Position numbers and translations under genes: made by a program. From NCBI GenBank assembly GCA_013330385.1, contig DUIL01000132.1, positions 1 to 7,236 of the forward strand: a stretch of 7,236 nucleotides of DNA, read 5' to 3'. Positions 5,934 through 7,236 of the stretch are shown here, piece after piece (position 1 is the stretch's first letter; each line of letters starts with the position of its first letter). This DNA comes from Candidatus Thalassarchaeaceae archaeon. GTDB taxonomy: Archaea; Thermoplasmatota; Poseidoniia; Poseidoniales; Thalassarchaeaceae. The notes beneath the pieces were generated by a model. The model saw only the letters and a program-made list of their open reading frames with translations. It was not told where the DNA came from and searched no databases.

Positions 5934-7236
5934 ATGACCCGTACTGCGAAGCCTCTGACTCTCCTCCTTGCCCTTCTCCTTGTAGCTGTTCCTTACGCTA
6001 CCATAGCCGATGATTCAGACGGTGATGGGGTGGATGATGCATTGGATGATTTCCCCAACAATCCATGCGCTGACACAGATACAGATGGGGATGGATTACC
6101 AGACTCGGTTGTAGCTGGGTGCACATATTCCTCAACCGTTGCATATACCTCCTTTGAAGACCCATTTACCATCGCGAGTGTGAAGTACACCGATACTGGA
6201 AACGAGTCGGTCAGCAGGTACCTTTGGAACAACGCCAACGAACCGCATATCGCCCACAACCAGACTAATGGTTCTGAAATGGGTTTCACCCTCTACTACA
6301 CCTCAACTGGCGGCAGCGGACTGACTGACGGTGACTACTTTGGCACAATCAACTACACCGGGACTGTCGGCAACTTCTCCGACGGGAACAACGGTTACCA
6401 GATGTCAGACGTCGATGGAATCGCCACTCTGGCTCTCGATGACATAACAGCAGATGAAATGAGTTTCGACTTCTTCCTACAGGACACCGGATACGAGACC
6501 TCAAACCCCGTGGACTACTTAGTCATCAGATTCATTGGCGCGAACAACGATATCGAGATTATTAACACCACGGGCTACGATATCGACACCGACAACTCGT
6601 CATGGCTCGGTACCTGGACGACGATGACGGTGATGGTAGGAGCGGCCGGGCACGGTCATCTCGAAGTCGAATTCTCCTCGAACTCTGCTATGGAGGCCCT
6701 CTATCTAGACAACATAGTATTCACTCAGGACGTCACTATGACTGAAGATTTGGATGACGACAATGATGGTTGGTCGGATTTAGATGAGGTCGATTGTGGA
6801 ACTGATAGTACAGATTCTAACGATGTACCTGCCGATGCCGACAATAATGGAATTTGTGATGCATTAGAAGGAGATGACTATGATGGCGACGGAATACCTA
6901 ACGATAGTGACTCTGATGATGACAATGACGGAGTCGATGACACCGAGGACGACTTCCCACTGAATTCAAATGAATGGGAAGATACAGATGGCGATGGCCT
7001 AGGAAATAATGCTGATGATGATGATGATGATGATGGATACACAGATGTTAACGAAGCAGACTGTGGAAGTGACTCATTGGATGATACATCAATCCCTACT
7101 GATACTGATGGCGATGGAGTATGCAACGCATTAGATGCAGATGATGACAATGATGGAGTATTGGATGACGACGACCCATATCCTGAAGATTCTAATGAAT
7201 GGGAAGATACAGATGGTGACGGGATTGGTGACAATG
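5934..7236 (+). CDS. Secreted Asp-rich protein with beta-rich N-terminal domain and TSP3 calcium-binding repeats, 3' end outside window
   Basis: The frame is open from the ATG at 5934 to the window edge with no stop (434 codons visible), so the C-terminus is missing. Residues 1-25 are a Sec-type signal peptide (basic MTRTAKP, LTLLLALLLVAV core, cleavage probably after ATIA). A short DxDxDG module follows (27-56, with 'DGDGVDDALDDFP' and 'DTDGDGLPD'). Residues about 66-265 form a non-repetitive, aromatic- and Gly-rich, probably beta-sandwich domain I cannot name; its phrases include 'SFEDPF', 'GLTDGDYFG', 'GYQMSDVDG' and 'ALYLDNIVF'. From residue 271 onward come TSP3-type repeats rich in DxDxDG, which in thrombospondins and bacterial or archaeal surface proteins bind calcium. 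Seven N-x-S/T sequons (N90, N109, N112, N140, N147, N211, N221) suggest a glycosylated exterior. A structural, adhesive or substrate-binding surface role is inferred. The gene is divergent from glyA and has GC-rich then AT-rich sections. Confidence 0.85.
   Translation, partial: MTRTAKPLTLLLALLLVAVPYATIADDSDGDGVDDALDDFPNNPCADTDTDGDGLPDSVVAGCTYSSTVAYTSFEDPFTIASVKYTDTGNESVSRYLWNNANEPHIAHNQTNGSEMGFTLYYTSTGGSGLTDGDYFGTINYTGTVGNFSDGNNGYQMSDVDGIATLALDDITADEMSFDFFLQDTGYETSNPVDYLVIRFIGANNDIEIINTTGYDIDTDNSSWLGTWTTMTVMVGAAGHGHLEVEFSSNSAMEALYLDNIVFTQDVTMTEDLDDDNDGWSDLDEVDCGTDSTDSNDVPADADNNGICDALEGDDYDGDGIPNDSDSDDDNDGVDDTEDDFPLNSNEWEDTDGDGLGNNADDDDDDDGYTDVNEADCGSDSLDDTSIPTDTDGDGVCNALDADDDNDGVLDDDDPYPEDSNEWEDTDGDGIGDN
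6744..7236 (+). repeat. TSP3-type DxDxDG repeat region, continuing past the window
   Basis: Residues 271-434 of the secreted protein are tandem Asp-rich modules. One longer unit alternates 'DDDnDG(W/Y)(S/T)D..E.DCG(T/S)DS', 'DADNNGICDAL / DTDGDGVCNAL', 'DDDNDGV.DD.D..P' and 'NEWEDTDGDG(L/I)G(N/D)N'. The two CG-D-S blocks are 267 bp apart (Cys codons at 6795 and 7062). The two NEWEDTDGDG blocks are 225 bp apart and share a 23-nt exact repeat (6969-6991 and 7194-7216). Each DxDxDG loop is expected to bind Ca2+ by analogy with thrombospondin type 3 repeats; binding is inferred, not shown. The full copy number is unknown because the array runs off the window. Confidence 0.85.
7014..7034 (+). repeat. 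(GAT)7 trinucleotide repeat encoding Asp361-Asp367
   Basis: Seven perfect GAT codons in a row inside the TSP3 region, just after the AT-rich 'GGNNA' segment. Perfect codon identity contrasts with the mixed GAT/GAC use in neighbouring Asp-rich stretches and is typical of a slippage-prone tract. Changes in copy number would stay in frame and only alter the acidic linker length. Confidence 0.85.

Noticed and set aside
5993..6289. Minus-strand open frame of 98 codons opposite the start of the TSP3 protein
   Set aside because: Its sequence again reflects antisense DxDxDG codons and it overlaps a well-supported signal peptide and domain on the plus strand.
6878..7234. Long minus-strand open frame encoding a Ser/Pro-rich repeat protein (SPSVSS...)
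   Set aside because: It is the antisense shadow of the Asp-rich TSP3 repeats: GAT/GAC and GGx codons read backwards as Ser and Pro codons. It has no start context and the plus-strand frame carries the signal peptide and domain order.

Overview
The window looks like a piece of a planktonic archaeal chromosome, most likely Marine Group II / Candidatus Poseidoniales. This is inferred from style, not from a marker gene. The cues are a lipoprotein with 'WANNTGG'-type Ig repeats, a secreted Asp-rich protein carrying the 'FPLNSNEWEDTDGDG' flavour of TSP3 repeats, an archaeal-type serine hydroxymethyltransferase, an archaeal-style Shine-Dalgarno (AGGTGGTC), and oligo-A/T promoter-like tracts. I see no tRNA, rRNA, CRISPR, insertion sequence or phage gene.

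Layout from left to right: (1) the 3' end of a plus-strand polytopic membrane acyltransferase-like gene (1-522); (2) a very large minus-strand gene (507-4493), convergent with and overlapping it by 16 nt, encoding a lipoprotein with five Ig-like repeats, a TCAF-like domain, an M60 zinc metallopeptidase domain (HELGH...E) and a C-terminal fibronectin-III-like domain; (3) glyA (4545-5825, minus), directly upstream of and co-oriented with the peptidase gene, 51 bp apart; (4) a 108-bp divergent promoter region (5826-5933); (5) a plus-strand gene starting at 5934 and still open at the window end, encoding a secreted protein with a signal peptide, an unrecognised beta-rich domain and calcium-binding-type TSP3 repeats.

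glyA and the M60 gene may be co-transcribed, with a perfect hairpin spanning the peptidase gene's ribosome binding site. Two of the four proteins are predicted to be exported (M60 lipoprotein, TSP3 protein) and one is a membrane enzyme, so the region is largely about the cell surface and use of external protein or glycoprotein, with glyA a one-carbon housekeeping gene between them. I see no convincing new multi-gene system. The points most worth checking are the hairpin over the peptidase ribosome binding site, the domain architecture and compositional mosaicism of the two large surface genes, and the unidentified N-terminal domain of the TSP3 protein.
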